In this document: positions 9,955 to 22,210 of the stretch, piece by piece | How positions within the stretch are numbered: the first letter of the stretch is position 1 | How the letters are laid out: each line of letters starts with the position of its first letter | From: Isoetes taiwanensis | Lineage: Eukaryota > Streptophyta > Lycopodiopsida > Isoetales > Isoetaceae | NCBI GenBank assembly: GCA_021234155.1 | Contig: JAJEKV010000072.1 | Span: 62,001-126,000 of the forward strand | Direction of reading: 5' to 3' | DNA: 64,000 nucleotides | Notes under the pieces: model-generated | Databases searched by the model: none | What the model was told of the DNA's origin: nothing | Seen by the model: only the letters and a program-made list of their open reading frames with translations | Made by a program: the position numbers and the translations under genes

Positions 9955-11480
9955 ATGCAGTGCCATCCAACAAAGATTCTATTAAGATTCTTCTAGATTC
10001 TCTAGACTCTAGAAAGATTTCCCTAGATTCTATGAGATTCCATCAATGTTCGCTTATATTCCCCAAGATCCATTGATGATTCTTGGAGGGATTGTACAAA
10101 TTCAACTAGAAGTCAAACTTAAAGTCATGCCATGAAGATTCTATAGAGATTCTCCAAAATCCCATCAAGATTCTCTAGATACTCAAAGATTTTACGAAGA
10201 TTCCCTAAGATTCCTTTAGATTCTTAAAGATTCTTTTGACATTCCCCTAGATTTCCAAAGATTATCCTAAGATTCCTCTAGATTCCCCAAGATTTCATGG
10301 AGGTTCTTCTGGATTCCCTTAGATTCTCTGCAGATTCCCCTGTAAAACACACCTAGAGTCAAAGTTTTCCCTGGATCCCCTTGGACTCCCCCTAGATTCT
10401 TAGATTCCATAAATTCTAAGGTTTTTACACAGACTACCCTTTTTTTCAAGGATTATCTGAAAATTCCTTTAGATTCTCCAAGATTCTACGTAGATTCTTC
10501 TAGATTCCTTTAGATTCTATGAAGATTCCACTAGATTCTCTAAGATTCCATCAAGATTCTGCTAGATTCTCAAACATTTTTTGAAGATTCTCATTCCCTT
10601 ATATTCTCTTGATATTCCTAGAGATTCCTTAAGATTCTCTTTATATTTCCTTGATTTCCAAAGGTTATCCCAATATTCCTTTAGATTCCCTTGGATTCCT
10701 TTAGATTCCCTTGGATTCCTTTAGATTCCTAAAGATTCTCTTGAGATTTCCCTAGATTCCTCTAGACTCCCTAAGATTCCATGTAGATTCTTCTAGATTC
10801 TCTTAGATTCTATGAAGATTCCCCTATAGATAGATAGATAGATAGATAGTAGTTTTAACGTCACGCCACTAGGCAGCATCCAACTAGACATGTGACCACA
10901 CACCACACTACATTGCTTGGTTGGGCTCTGCCCCCAACCACCTTACATTGCGTCTGTTGGGATTTGACCCCCAACAGTACCGAGTGCGATTCTGAGCGGT
11001 CTCGAACTCGAGACCACATTGCTAAGGAACTAGTGTGTTACCACTAGAACACACTTATTGTCAAAGATTCCCCTAAAATCCTAGGATTCTCCATCGATTC
11101 CCTAAGATTCCACTAAGATCCCCCTAGATTCTTAAGGTTCCATATAAAAATTCCCCTAGATTTTCAAATATTATTTGAAGATCCGTTTAGATTCCCCAAG
11201 ATTCTATGTAGATTCTCCTAGATTCCTTTAAATTCTATGAAGATTCCCCTAGATTCTCAAAGATTCCATCAGGATTTCCTTAGATTCTTAAGCATTTTTT
11301 GAAGATTCTCTTAGATTCCCCTAGATTCTTTTGAGATTCCCATAGATTCTTTAAGATTCTCTTAAGATTCCCTTGATTCCCAAATATTATCCCAAGATCC
11401 TCTAAGTTCCCCAAGTTTCTACATAGGTTCTCTTAGACTCCCTTAGGTTCTATGAAGATTCCCCTAAATTATCCAAGGTT
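9955..11480. repeat. degenerate AGATTC minisatellite-like array
   Basis: About 1.5 kb consists of dozens of short words built on agattc, typically agattcccctagattc and agattctctaagattcc, with a period of roughly 11-13 bases and much drift. No coding potential. A SINE interrupts it at 10826-11063. Confidence 0.9.
10826..11063 (-). mobile_element. tRNA-derived SINE inserted in the AGATTC array
   Basis: On the reverse strand the element starts near 11060 with tgttctagtggtaacac (A-box-like) and then ggtctcgagttcgagacc (B box), the layout of a tRNA-type pol III promoter. It ends at 10826 in a (CTAT)n simple-sequence tail. Both sides carry aagattcccct (10815-10825 and 11064-11074), a plausible 11-base target duplication, although the host array repeats similar words. 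The 3' part near the tail resembles 16380-16441, which supports a family. Confidence 0.75.
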
Positions 11481-14228
11481 GCACGGAACGATGCCAAACC
11501 ACTACTCATTAAAAAGTTTTCAATGAGAGGAATCCAATGGCATGGGTCCCACATTGATCCGAGATCTCCATCGCAAAATAAAGTCGTTTGAAGGCAGCAC
11601 AAAAGAAGGAAGCTTCCTGGAAAGCTTCATAATTAATGGGGTACCACCTCATTACCTTTTCATTAAATAAGGGTGCCACCTCACCTCCTTTAATATAAAA
11701 AATGTTTTTTAATAAAAAAATGAATGGCTAGGATTTCTCCTCCTCCTTTTGATCTAACGGTTAATATTGATTACACCAAATTCACTTTTTAAGAAGCTTC
11801 CTTGCACCTTGCTTGTAAAAATCAAGGGCCATGATTTTGCCTCCCCTTTTTGATCCAATGGTCCAGGGATGTGTTGCATGCCCTCATGCATGGCCATGCA
11901 TGCCCCATGCATGACCTATCCATAATCCAATGGCCCAGGTTTCGCCACACAACTTGTGCCCCCAATCCGACGGCAAAGAAACATGTCACATATTTTTAGC
12001 ACATTATATAAACCATGGGTGCATCGCTTCCCTGGGACACATAGAATAATTTTATAAATATATCTTAACATATATAATTATTGGAGGGCAGAATCTTGTG
12101 CGCAACACTCCTTCATAAAATTTTTTGACACGTTTCAGATAGCAATTTTTTTGACACGTTGCATTCGGCATGGAAAACTTTTGTTGGCTACGGCGTCCTT
12201 CGACATTGCGACGTCTGTGGTTCTGCTCTCTTTCATAACCTAGAAGAGAAGGTTCCAGAAATGTTTTGGGTTTCTTCATTTTTATTTCATGCATCAATGT
12301 CTTCGGCATAGCGGCGCTGGGATCTACAAACTTAGTGAGGTAAATTTTTTGTTTGCCGCAGGGGATGCTTTGGTTTTTGTCTTGATTCTAGAAGTCTGGC
12401 AATCGTTTTCGCCAAGCAAGCATTTGCCTTAGAACTCTTTTCATTTCCTTTGGATGCAACGATTTGGAACAACTCACTCCTGTACACAACATAATTTATA
12501 AACCGTAAAGAGTCAAGTGCGGATGGTCCCCGGATGGTCGCAGAGGAGGAATCGAAAAATCATTTTCCTAAGGAGAGCGTAGAAGGATTCTAGAGTAAGT
12601 CGAAGCCCACCACAGAGCAAGAAATATTGATGCGGTTCAAATTGAGTGCCTTCTGAGATGGCGCTGGCATATTACCTTCAGATTAGCAAGCGGTTGGGGT
12701 TTTTGGGTTAAAAAAGGAAAACAAAAGTTCTAGGTTATAATTTTCAGCATTCTTCTATGCATTTTTTGTGGCTATGGCAGCCACAGCGCAGCTCCTAGAA
12801 TGGCCAGGGCTCCATTCGACTCTTGCTCAAGCAGTACATTCTTTGTGCCAATTTCCATCTGGGCCAAATAAGGGACCCATGTAAATCGAGCTCTGAGGCT
12901 CCGCAAGACACAAGAAGCACAAGGGGAGCAAAAGAATCTGGTTTCTACCAACATTTATGTTTCACACGGCTGCATCAGCCAACAAGCCAAGCTTATACAG
13001 TTCTAAAGTGAATGCCAAGAAAATCAGTCTACAGTGGCAGATAGCTTGCAAACTCAGCTGTAAAAGGCAGACTTTTTTTGGTGCACAGGGTTTCTTGCAC
13101 AAATACACTGCTCCTGCTACTTCTTTAGGCTAGATTAAGATTTACAGCCATTTGTAGGGCTCAATATTAAAAATGAAAAGGCCCAACAAAAACCTCAAGA
13201 TGGCGCAGCTTATGGATTTGGTAAAATGGTCTGCCACTAGAGATTTACCAACACATCCTACTAAGCATTTATTGATAGAAATAGTGTGTAGATACAATTT
13301 GGTAAGCTCCAACCACTAAGAAAGATGTTGGGATTGAGAAGTTTATCTTCTGCGCAGAATGTAGTTTGAAGTATTGATCAGTTTTGGCACCAATAAGGTC
13401 GATGGTATGGATTTTGAAGCACATCGTCAACTATCACAACTAGATGTGGAGGGTATACTTGGGATCATAAACCTCCGGGATGCTGCTTTTAACATAAAAA
13501 CTATATTTCATAGTTCAATTGAAACACTTTCTGCAAAGTAGATTCCTCTGTTTTTCTAACTTTTACATGTTATTTTAGTGCTATTTCAACTCAACAATCC
13601 GGACATCCAAGAAACTTCTTATATTCTTGGATGTGCACATCCTTATTGTTTTGCACATTCGCTTCATATGCTCCAATTTTATAGTTGTATGTTATTTCCA
13701 AAAGAACTATAATTCTCCTACATCATTCAAACTCCAGGTCAGGCTTTGGATGCTTTGGATTTATTGTCACGCTTTGTATTATGGCATGCCATTAGAAACT
13801 TAGTTCGCATGTTGGTAGAGCACAATGCAATATTTGTAGAAGACATGCCTATAGAATGTACATATCATAGAGCATGCATGTTGTGACGTATGTTAGGTAA
13901 CAAGAAGCTAGACATGGTTTAGAGGCTAGTTTTATGATGCCCGCAATTAATCCATGTACATGGCATGGCTTTGGTTGACATAGTGGTTGTTAAGACATTT
14001 GGTGGAATGAACAAGAAGAAATATTAGCCGAAAGTGTATTGCAGGAAAGAGAAATGTTCGCGGGGGCGCCGCGATAAATTTCTTGTAAATATAATGATAG
14101 GAAGGATTATACATTCCATACGAAACAGTGTGATGTGTAATGTGACTACTTGATTTTCTCTTTTAATTGTTTAAAATGATACAATAAGAGAAGTCAATCT
14201 ATGGACGAAGAAATATCGGAACAATTTC
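11481..14228. other. intergenic region downstream of the lectin kinase
   Basis: I see no supported gene. Two related blocks near 11725-11770 and 11830-11880 share a cctcct/cctcccc..ttttgatc..a..gg motif, as in internal repeats of an old transposon. Palindromic catgcatg words cluster at 11880-11915. A forward stretch at 12770-13140 looks somewhat protein-like but is broken by stops and unrecognised. Confidence 0.4.
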
Positions 14229-16312
14229 TTAGTAACTAGTGTGGTGAAGAAGGGGGAGACTGCCTCTCTCCAAATTAATACTGTTGGATATGCCACTGCC
14301 CTGTCTTGTAGATCCCGACTTGTTACTCTTAGATATTCCATTGCTCTGTCCTGCAGAACTTGTAGATTGAGAAAACACTGCAGAACTTAATCGGCTATGA
14401 TCACCAAAAAAGACAGTTGGTTTCGAATTGGGCAGATCTGGAAGTGCAGCCTCACAGTTGAGGATTTGGCAGCATCTTCTCATGCCAGGTCTCAGGTCTG
14501 CATCAGCATGACTACAGAGCAATCCCAAACATAAAACTGTTCGCATTTCATCTTCGTTGTAGTGGGCACAAAGCCTGGGATCAGCAACTGCAAGCAACTC
14601 ATCGCTGAAATGAGCCTCCCAAACCCAGTCCAACAGAAATTCGTACTCACGGGATCCATAAGCAAAATTAAGGACAGATTTTCCGCAAGCTATCTCTAGA
14701 AGGAGGATGCCGAAACTATAGATGTCTGATTTCTCGTTTGCCCTGCCCAGGTATGCTAATTCTGGTGCAATGTAACCCCTGGTGCCAGCTTGGGTCATGG
14801 TCTGCTGTATTTTATTGTCCTCCATGAGTTTTGAGAGCCCAAAATCACCCAATCGAGCAGCAAATTTGCCATCTAGCAGCACATTTGCAGCTTTGATATC
14901 TCTGTGCACTATCCTCTGTTCCCATCCAGCGTGTAAGAACAACAGTCCCTCTGCTATGCCCTTTACTATCTCGAATCTCTGACTCCATGTTAGCATCTTA
15001 TCCTTTGAAAATAGATGTTGATCCAGGCTCCCATTGGGCATGTAATCATACACCAGAATCAATTTCTCTTGATGGTGACACCATCCTTTCAAGCGCACTA
15101 AATTCTTGTGCTTTAGATGCCCTATTACAGAGAGTTCTGCGAGGAATTGGTGCAGCCCTTTTGCAGACATGACTTTAATAGCTGCGGAGGATCCGTCGCC
15201 TGGCAATACTCCTTTGTAAACTTTTCCATATCCGCCCTCTCCAAGGATCATCTCCTCGCTAAAACGTTTGGTGGCGGCAGTCAGATCTGCATAGCTATAC
15301 TGTGCAAGAGACATTTGCAATTCAGCAATTTGTGGCAAATTCTGGCGTTTTTCTTTCCTGGTCTGGGCCCTCCGTATGATGATACAGATTAAACAAGCAA
15401 AAAGGAAGGCACAGACGACAGGAACGGTAACAGCGACGATGAGAGTAACTGATCGAGTTTTTTTTTTGGATGAAGATGGTGGATCAAGGGCAGAAGCAGG
15501 ATCAGGAGCAGGAGCAGGATCAGACAAAGGCTCTTCAAGTTGGGTGATGTTGAAACTCCAAGAGTAGATTGTATTGGTTTCTCCTGCGCCACTGGTAGCA
15601 GCAGAAATTCCAACATGCAAGTAATCCGTGTTCAGAAATTTGAGCAGATTTAGCTGAGCAGAGACAAATGGGGTATAGAAGGACGCGTACTGCTTTCGTT
15701 AGTTATTCTGACTTCCAGAATTTGAGAATGCGCGTCATAATCGATCCAGGCCTGCTGCCTGCTGCCTACGAGCTTGGCATAGCAAGTATGGTTCACAGAA
15801 GACATGCTATTCAAATCTATCCCAACGTGAGCAGAATTGGACGCATCCTGGATGTAACACGAAGAAGATTTGCCTCCACAGTCGCTGCTATCAACCGTAT
15901 CAATGTTAGTGTCAAACTCCACTGCAAGAAATGGGTTCGTGGAATTTCCTTTCAGACCCATTGCTGTTTGATCTCCCGATGCCATCGGTGTGGGATCAGC
16001 TTGCACGAAGAATGCCATTCCGTCCCCAACACACCACCCACTCCATGTAGAGATCTGGAACGTGAAGAACGTAGAGAAGGATGCTGCAGTAGTTGCATTC
16101 TTAAATCTAAATCGCTCTTTCGAATACACTTTGCCTTGACTGTTTCCGATTACGTTTGGGATAAGATCGACGGAATTTGTGTTTGCAGTTACGTTCCCAA
16201 AGAGTGTGCAGCCGGAATTGAAAGATTCTGTGTTGAAGGGATCGAAGTTAAAATTGGCAGAGGCTACGCACAGAAATAGAAGCAGGAGAAGGATGATCGA
16301 GCAGGAAGCCAT
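14229..16312 (-). CDS. L-type lectin receptor-like kinase, single exon, with one frame change
   Basis: The reverse-strand frame 16312-15650 encodes a signal peptide (MASCSIILLLLLFLCVASA) and a legume-lectin domain with the conserved NPFLAVEFDTNID and HVGIDLNSM motifs. Frame 15620-14229 continues with the end of the lectin fold (HVGISAATSG), a proline-rich stalk, one membrane helix (VTLIVAVTVPVVCAFLFACL) and a full Ser/Thr kinase: GEGGYG loop, AIKV lysine, HRDIKAANVLL, DFG and APE. The kinase therefore looks catalytically competent. The lectin frame shifts at a four-C run near 15670, where one base appears to be missing. Restored length would be about 690 residues, normal for plasma-membrane LecRKs, which sense extracellular signals in defence and development. 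It is either a recent pseudogene, a sequencing error, or an allele making a truncated soluble lectin. The lack of introns fits this family. Confidence 0.93.
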
Positions 16313-16341
16313 TAGACCTAATTTTGTATCTTTACCCAGGA

Positions 16342-16350
16342 CATATATAA
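16342..16350 (-). promoter_or_regulatory. possible TATA box of the lectin kinase gene
   Basis: The reverse strand reads ttatatatg about 30 bases upstream of the ATG at 16312. The spacing would leave almost no 5' untranslated region, so either the start of transcription is very close to the ATG or the true promoter is further upstream. Confidence 0.3.
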
Positions 16351-16379
16351 TTCATGGCCTACGATTTTAGTTAGTATAG

Positions 16380-16441
16380 ACTATATAGAGATACCGCCGC
16401 TCTAGTGGCGCGACTTTAAAATACTATGTATCTACCTATCT
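16380..16441 (+). mobile_element. SINE 3'-end remnant
   Basis: The complement of this stretch (tagataggtagatacatag then ttttaaagtcgcgccactag) aligns with the tail region of the SINE at 10826-11063. It therefore appears to be a truncated member of the same family in the opposite orientation, ending in a (TATC)n-like tail. Confidence 0.55.
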
Positions 16442-16890
16442 AAATATTAAATGGTACCCATCTTCGCCACTCAATTCTCTTTCACTATTCAACTCATTTG
16501 ACTAATGTAGCTTCTATAGTTGCTTCTTCTTCTTCTTCTCTCTTATTTTATTGTAGATTCTTGGTAAGGTCTTGACGGCTAAAATATGTTATATTAATCA
16601 AGTTGGCTTGCACATGCTAAACAACCCTCTAGTGACCCAAAAGTGTGTTTGCATTTAGTGATGCCTATTGTGAGCAACCCTTGTTTTTATGGATATCTAA
16701 CATCAAGTTCTTGTCATACACCCTTTCTTGTATTGGTCAATTAAACTACAAGTGTGCTTCCTGGATTATAAGTCTTGCCCATTGTGCAAACATGTTCCAT
16801 TTTGTGATTTCAGAACACCATTGGGATCATAACTACTGAATATGGCCCATTTGGACTTGAAAAATATAGCCTAAGAATGGTCCCTTATTT

Positions 16891-16965
16891 GTAGAACGAA
16901 TGAATGAATATATTTTTGTCGTCCACGGAGACGAATTTGCCCATGGGACCGAAACAAAGAGCGTA
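16891..16965 (-). mobile_element. 3'-end fragment of a LINE/SINE family
   Basis: The reverse strand reads ggtcccatgggcaaattc, gtctccgtggacgacaaaaa and an (attc)n tail. The same words in the same order close the GC-rich LINE at 49388-49445. This is a 5'-truncated copy, or a SINE that shares the LINE tail. Confidence 0.65.
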
Positions 16966-18194
16966 TTTGGTTTAAGTAGCTAAATGCCACTTCCAAAATT
17001 ACTTACAACATAATCTCCTCCTCATGGTACCTCTCTCACTGGCTGATGCACTTCTCAGACATGTTATTTATAAGCTTGAAATATGCATGGATGCCATAAT
17101 ATTTGAAATACCCTGGGTTGTTTAACATATTTCCAATAGAGATATACTTACAATTCAAAAGCTACAATCATTTCTCACAATGATCAAACACAATGTTTGT
17201 CATTTTGTAGGAATTTGGTTCAAAATCAAGGCAAATTTTGGTATGTAACCTACCTCCTCCATCTAGTTGGTTAAAATGTTTAGCATGGCATAGATCTCTT
17301 TGGATTGCAGATATTTGAAAGAGTCAGTATATGCGAGTGATTGAGTTATATGAACTGCAAAATGCCATTCTCTGATTGCTCAAAAAATAAGATTCTTTAG
17401 ATTTGAAGTTAAATAGAGATAGACAAACAATCAGATAACGGACCATGCAACCAGATTATGCAGGATAATATTATGTAGTAATCAGAAGTTAGCATCTGCA
17501 TGTATTAGCAGATTGCAATTATTTGCAACATCTAGCAACTGCAACCATGGAACTATCCACTCCGACATGACTTAGAACTACTCACTATAATGCAAAACAA
17601 TGACCAAACAATGAGCTATCTCCAACCATTTTTGCAACCAAGATTTTAATCTCTATCGCGATAAATATTCATCAATTATCAAGATAATCTTATACTCAGA
17701 TTTGCTCTTCATCTTAACTCCTCCAAATGATCTTCTTGACAGACCATGATTTAAAGGTAAAACTACTGTCGTAGGAGTAGAGGTCCTAAGAATATTCTCA
17801 CAGATTATTTTGAAATAAACTGCAACCAGCTTTGAAGGGTACCAATTCTTCGGCCGATTAGCTCCCATAGTTTCTGCGAATCAATTGCTCCTCTTACCTC
17901 TCAAACCCTTATCCTTTATCTTGTATTGAACTTTTGTAGATGCCTTTAGTGCTGAACTCAAGGGGGTTTCGCCGTTTTTTTACGTATAACCATGTGCATG
18001 CATGGTAAGGGGGTTTTTTCGACCCCTTTTCGTACATATATGGTCGGCAGGGGATCTTTTTTCTAGTATTTTTTGCACTATCCTAGGTAATTTTTATTCG
18101 GAAGGGGTCAAATTTTGCTTTTTAAAAACTGTATGCAGGGGGGTTTTTCGCCACCCCATGCATACAGATGGCATACCCCACCTTATATATGAGT
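16966..18194. other. no recognisable gene; hairpin near the right side
   Basis: AT-rich with scattered repeats. Around 17965-18170, G-runs followed by ttttttcg recur (gggggtttcgcc, gggggttttttcg, ggggggtttttcgcc). At 18131-18166 a stem forms between gtatgcagggg and ccccatgcatac. No coding frame is supported. Confidence 0.4.
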
Positions 18195-18761
18195 GAATTC
18201 CCCTTGGCTGAACTGGTTGATCAAGGGGTTTCTTCAGTTCTTTTGGTGGAATATCATACATCTTGCCTCAAACTATTCCTAATCTTTTATCCCTTCTTAA
18301 ATTGGTGAAACTGCTGGAGAAGAATCTCCAGAGTCAAGTTGGATTTTCCTAAACCTTAGGGAAATTTAACTTGACACTATTTTGGTTCCACAATCACCTA
18401 CAGACTTCGACAAGTGGTGGTTAAAGCGCATCGCTATGTGGATAAATTCGTGGTCTCTCAGAAAAATATGGAACCCTGGAACGGCGGCAGCTTTATGGAG
18501 GATGTGCCTTCACTTGACAAAGTCAACACTGATGGTGCTATGGGTCCAATACACAAGATTTCTATACGGCCGAGAGTTATCAAGTACTTTATTACAAGCT
18601 TGGTCGAGGAAGATCAGATTGTGTGCGAGTTGTACATGAATGGCCTGTCCTCCCAAGGGGAAGATCAATATATGTGGTTGGGAACAAGGACCTGGTTGAG
18701 ACCATTAAGTCGTATCTAGATCCACTTCATTACCATTTTCAAAATAGAAAGACAGAAGGAA
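18195..18761 (+). repeat. dispersed repeat copy 1 (coding-like, unrecognised)
   Basis: This stretch is about 95% identical by eye to the reverse complement of 30431-31018. Shared words include gagtgaattccccttggct, ctggagaagaatctccagag and aacttgacactattttggtt. It encodes pieces such as EDVPSLDKVNTDG and PIHKISIRPRVIKY, but this copy has an indel that changes frame near its end relative to the other copy. I do not recognise the protein. It is probably a gene fragment carried by a transposon. Confidence 0.8.
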
Positions 18762-20049
18762 ACAACAAGGACGAAGATGATGGAGATGGAAGGCAGCGAA
18801 GGTGAACCCTCACATATCGAAGGCTTGAACGAACTGACAGCAGCATAAATAATGGAGAATCTTTGGCTAAGGTCAGTACTTTTTCCAATCTCGAATGTCT
18901 CAAGTTTCAGTGGTCTTTGACTTTCGGGGGACTTCCTCCCCAAGTCTGAAAGCATTTCACTTTCTCACATGGGGGCTTTCTAGTCGAGGAAGTCCAACCC
19001 CCCCATCTCCTCCCCCCCTCCCCCCTCCCGTCCCGATATTACTAACTAAATGCCTTTATGATTTCAGGGACATTGAAATTAAATCAATCGATTAATCAGT
19101 CCACGAATCTAAGTGCAGTTCGTGTGCACAAGAGGACACTGGTCATAAAAAAACAATCCACAAGAAGATACTGCCACAGAAACAGCTACAAGCCAGAGGA
19201 CAAAGGACCCAAAAGAATCAAGATCCCGACTCTAGATCCCAATCAGAAACCTGGCCAGAGATAAACTCGACCTGGGATCTGGAGGGGCCCACAAAACTTA
19301 TAATTTTTAATGTCAATGGAGTCCTGGCTGCAGTGTACCAAGATGTTCATGTCTCTAAGCTCAACACGTCATAGAAGCCATCAAAAACACAAATAAGATC
19401 GTCTATCCTCGGCCTCAAGCAAAAGAAATTATTGATTGGTGCCTGGAATGGGGATTTGAAGTGGCTATATGGTCTTGTATGATGAAGTGAAATGTTGTCA
19501 ATGTCCTTGGCATGCTCGGCCTACCCGTTTTTAAGTTCAAGTTTGTTTGGAGCAATGAAAAGTTCGAGCACGTGAACGACCTCGATCCGACCATCACGAC
19601 TCTCGAGTCGAGAAAGGAACTGATTGTCCAAATGTGCGTGTGATTGGATGCACCTAAATGGAATGAATGATTTCCAAACTATTTCATTGCAATTTTTTCT
19701 TCATTATACATAGCTAATAGCACCGTAATTGTGAGTTATCGACTTTCTCTCTTCTAGATGGCAAGGAACCCGGAACAAATCCTGTTTAAGTTACACTTTT
19801 ACCAGGGCTTTGGATAAGCTTGCACGTGAAAACGCAGGTTTTACAGAACCTCAAATCTCGGCTCCAGAACGTTTCTGAGGCGCCAAAACCGTATAGAGCA
19901 GGAAAAAAATCTCGAGGCAAAAGTTCGTAGGGGGAGCTAGGAAGCATCAAAACTCTTGGCGGTGGCAGCATTCAAGCACCTTGGCCAATTCAAAAACTCG
20001 CCATCAATGCTGCCAGCCCGCGTCTCTCGTAAGGGGGAACGCAAACTGG
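18762..20049. other. no recognisable gene
   Basis: Contains a C-rich run near 18990-19035 and short unrecognised frames. Nothing here supports a gene, an RNA or a clear mobile element boundary. Confidence 0.4.
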
Positions 20050-20089
20050 AAGGGAACGCCGCATGCGGCGTAAGATGCGGCGTTCCCTT
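20050..20089. repeat. perfect 15-bp inverted repeat
   Basis: aagggaacgccgcat (20050-20064) is followed after a 10-base loop by its exact complement (20075-20089). The stem is GC-rich and lies about 40 bases outside the truncated end of the LTR element at 20128. Confidence 0.9.
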
Positions 20090-20127
20090 CGCACGGAACC
20101 CAACATGCTCTCAAAATAAAAAAGAAG

Positions 20128-21881
20128 ATAGCTTTCTTTCTCCTACTCTTGCTCCCGACAACCACTCCCCCGAGCGCCACCATATCAATTCCTCCCCTTC
20201 TTGGGATTGATCGTCCTCGATCAAGAATTATATGGCAAATTAACACAACCAAGTCCATGGTTGCAACCTGCACAATCAGAAATGGTCAAGTTCAGCCCTT
20301 TAGGCTAAAAACTTTCAAGTCCAGCCCTTTAGGCTAAAAATTTTCAAGTCCAGCCCTTTAGGCCAAAAAAAATCCAAGTCCAGCCCTTTAGGCTAAAAAT
20401 TTTCCAAGTCCAACTATTATGCTGCAAACATATTAGTTGTCTCAGGACTTATTATACATTACACAAAGAAAAGAACACCTTACTTCCACCTTGGATTTCC
20501 CTAAGGCGAATGTAACTCAAATATCTATTTACCTTATAGCTACAAACGCCTAAAACTTAGGTTGCTCATGTGCCAATAAGAAGGTAAGAATATCTCTCAA
20601 AATAATTCCCTGCATGACAATTTCTATGTCCTGCGAAAAACTCAATCATGATATTAGAAACTGCAAACCCAACCAAATGGTATGGTTCTTTGGGTTATAC
20701 CAATAATTGCATGTATCACGTACATAGGTTCATGTCTTACATATTAATAACCTAGAATATTCAATCAAATGATACGTTTCTTTACTAACATATCCTCAAA
20801 TGATTTTTCTTTCAACATATCCACAGAACTATTATAGAAAGTTCTAAGGCTTGAAATGGTTTATCAATGGCTTCAAATGAAATGCGGACACTTATGAAGA
20901 TCTAATCAATCACAACCTAGGGAGAGACCATGGCACGACCCATTTCCATATTCAGTAAACTTCTATACCAAGTGATGCTCTGCAATTATTTCATATTAAC
21001 CAATCACTTCATGGTCCAAGCGACCTATAATTTTCTCAGTTCTTCATAAGCTGGCTCATAACTAGCATTGTTTCCTAGCACGTCTTTCCATCTTTGATTT
21101 TGGCCGAGATTCAATCAGTACCTTAAATCTTTTTGGAGCAGAACCCCTGAGGGAAATCATGCAAAAAAAAAACAAGTTAATGCTCTTATGCCTCCAGAAT
21201 TCTAGTTACATTCCTCGGGACCTAGTCTTACTTCTTCAGGCTTTTAATTTCGCTCGCTCAAACAAATACCAAAATATTTCTAATAGAGCAATTAGACTAG
21301 TTCTTACTCGTTCACTCAAAATGAACAAAATGAAAACACACAGGCTCCAAGAGAGATCGGAACCGTGCTCTGATACCAATTTGATACGATTAGCTAGTCT
21401 CCAAAAATGTACTGCAAAAAACAATCGTCAAGAAACAAGTCAAGTAAGCACAAATCCACCCTTCCGGGTAAGCTCTCCACCCAACCGGGTTGTCCTTGAG
21501 CAAGAGACTTCCAAAGAAAGGCAATAACGCAAGTTAGCCACTACAAATCCTTTGTAGCAAAAACATAAATTTGAGGAATACGCTAGGCTTAGGATTTGGC
21601 TTAGATCTTCAATTGGGATAGAAACAAGCTTCCCCCTCCCCCATACGCTTACATAGTTGCCTCTTTATATAACATTCACTTCCTTTATAAAAAGGTAAAG
21701 GTATCCCTTAATAAGCCTTACTTGAATGATATCCACCAATGGTCTAGCTAAAGATAATTGCTAACTTAACTTATTGTATATTCACTAAGATACTAGGGTC
21801 CAAGGGATAACATAAACATTTATAGCTTTCTTTCTCCTACTCTTGCTCCCGACAACCACTCCCCCGAGCGCCACCATATCA
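20128..21881 (-). mobile_element. small non-autonomous LTR retroelement (copia-type priming), fossil
   Basis: On the reverse strand a 500-base terminal repeat (21881-21382) begins TGATA and ends TATCA. Next to it is tggtatcagagc, the usual primer site for initiator-Met tRNA in plant copia elements. The interior is only about 1.2 kb and has no pol frame. A purine-rich tract directly precedes the second terminal repeat, of which only about 60 bases remain (20187-20128). The layout resembles TRIM/LARD-type elements. It adjoins, and may be nested in, a copia integrase scrap. Broken; too little second repeat is left to date it. Confidence 0.8.
20286..20412. repeat. 31-base tandem repeat, four copies
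   Basis: Four copies of a unit containing caagtccagccctttaggct followed by an A/T-rich spacer lie in the interior of the small LTR element. The last copy is decayed. Confidence 0.9.
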
Positions 21882-22210
21882 GATATGATCATCAGTCAAA
21901 GGGTTATAATCTCTATGATCCCCAGAGGAGAAAAATCATAACCAGTAGAGATGTAAAATTTGTAGAAACCAGGCTTTACAAGGACAGGGATTGTAAAGGC
22001 AATAAAGGTTTAAAGCATGACTTAAGCAGTAAAAAGGATCAGACAGTTATAAAGGTATTGATGATGACATTGATGAAATCCAAAAAAAAATCAGATACAA
22101 GAAACATAATTCAACAAGATATGTTTGTAGATGAAGCTATAGAGAATGATGCCTTGAAGGAACCAGACAATTATGCAATTGAGAATATTTCAAAAAAGAA
22201 GAACTAGAAA
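21882..22210 (+). mobile_element. Ty1/copia integrase-region fragment, fossil
   Basis: The forward strand encodes the conserved plant copia motif near the integrase C-terminus (KGYNLYDPQRRK and SRDVKFVETRLY), followed by a charged linker. No reverse transcriptase follows. It is a short broken scrap next to the small LTR element. Confidence 0.7.

Noticed and set aside
9955-11480. CRISPR-like regular array
   Set aside because: The repeated word is very short and degenerate, there are no unique spacers, and the context is eukaryotic.
12772-13011. Small gene on either strand
   Set aside because: Open frames in both directions are short and unrecognised, with no start or splice support.
15668-16279. 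Forward-strand 203-residue frame
   Set aside because: It is the antisense shadow of the lectin domain; the reverse-strand protein has clear family motifs.
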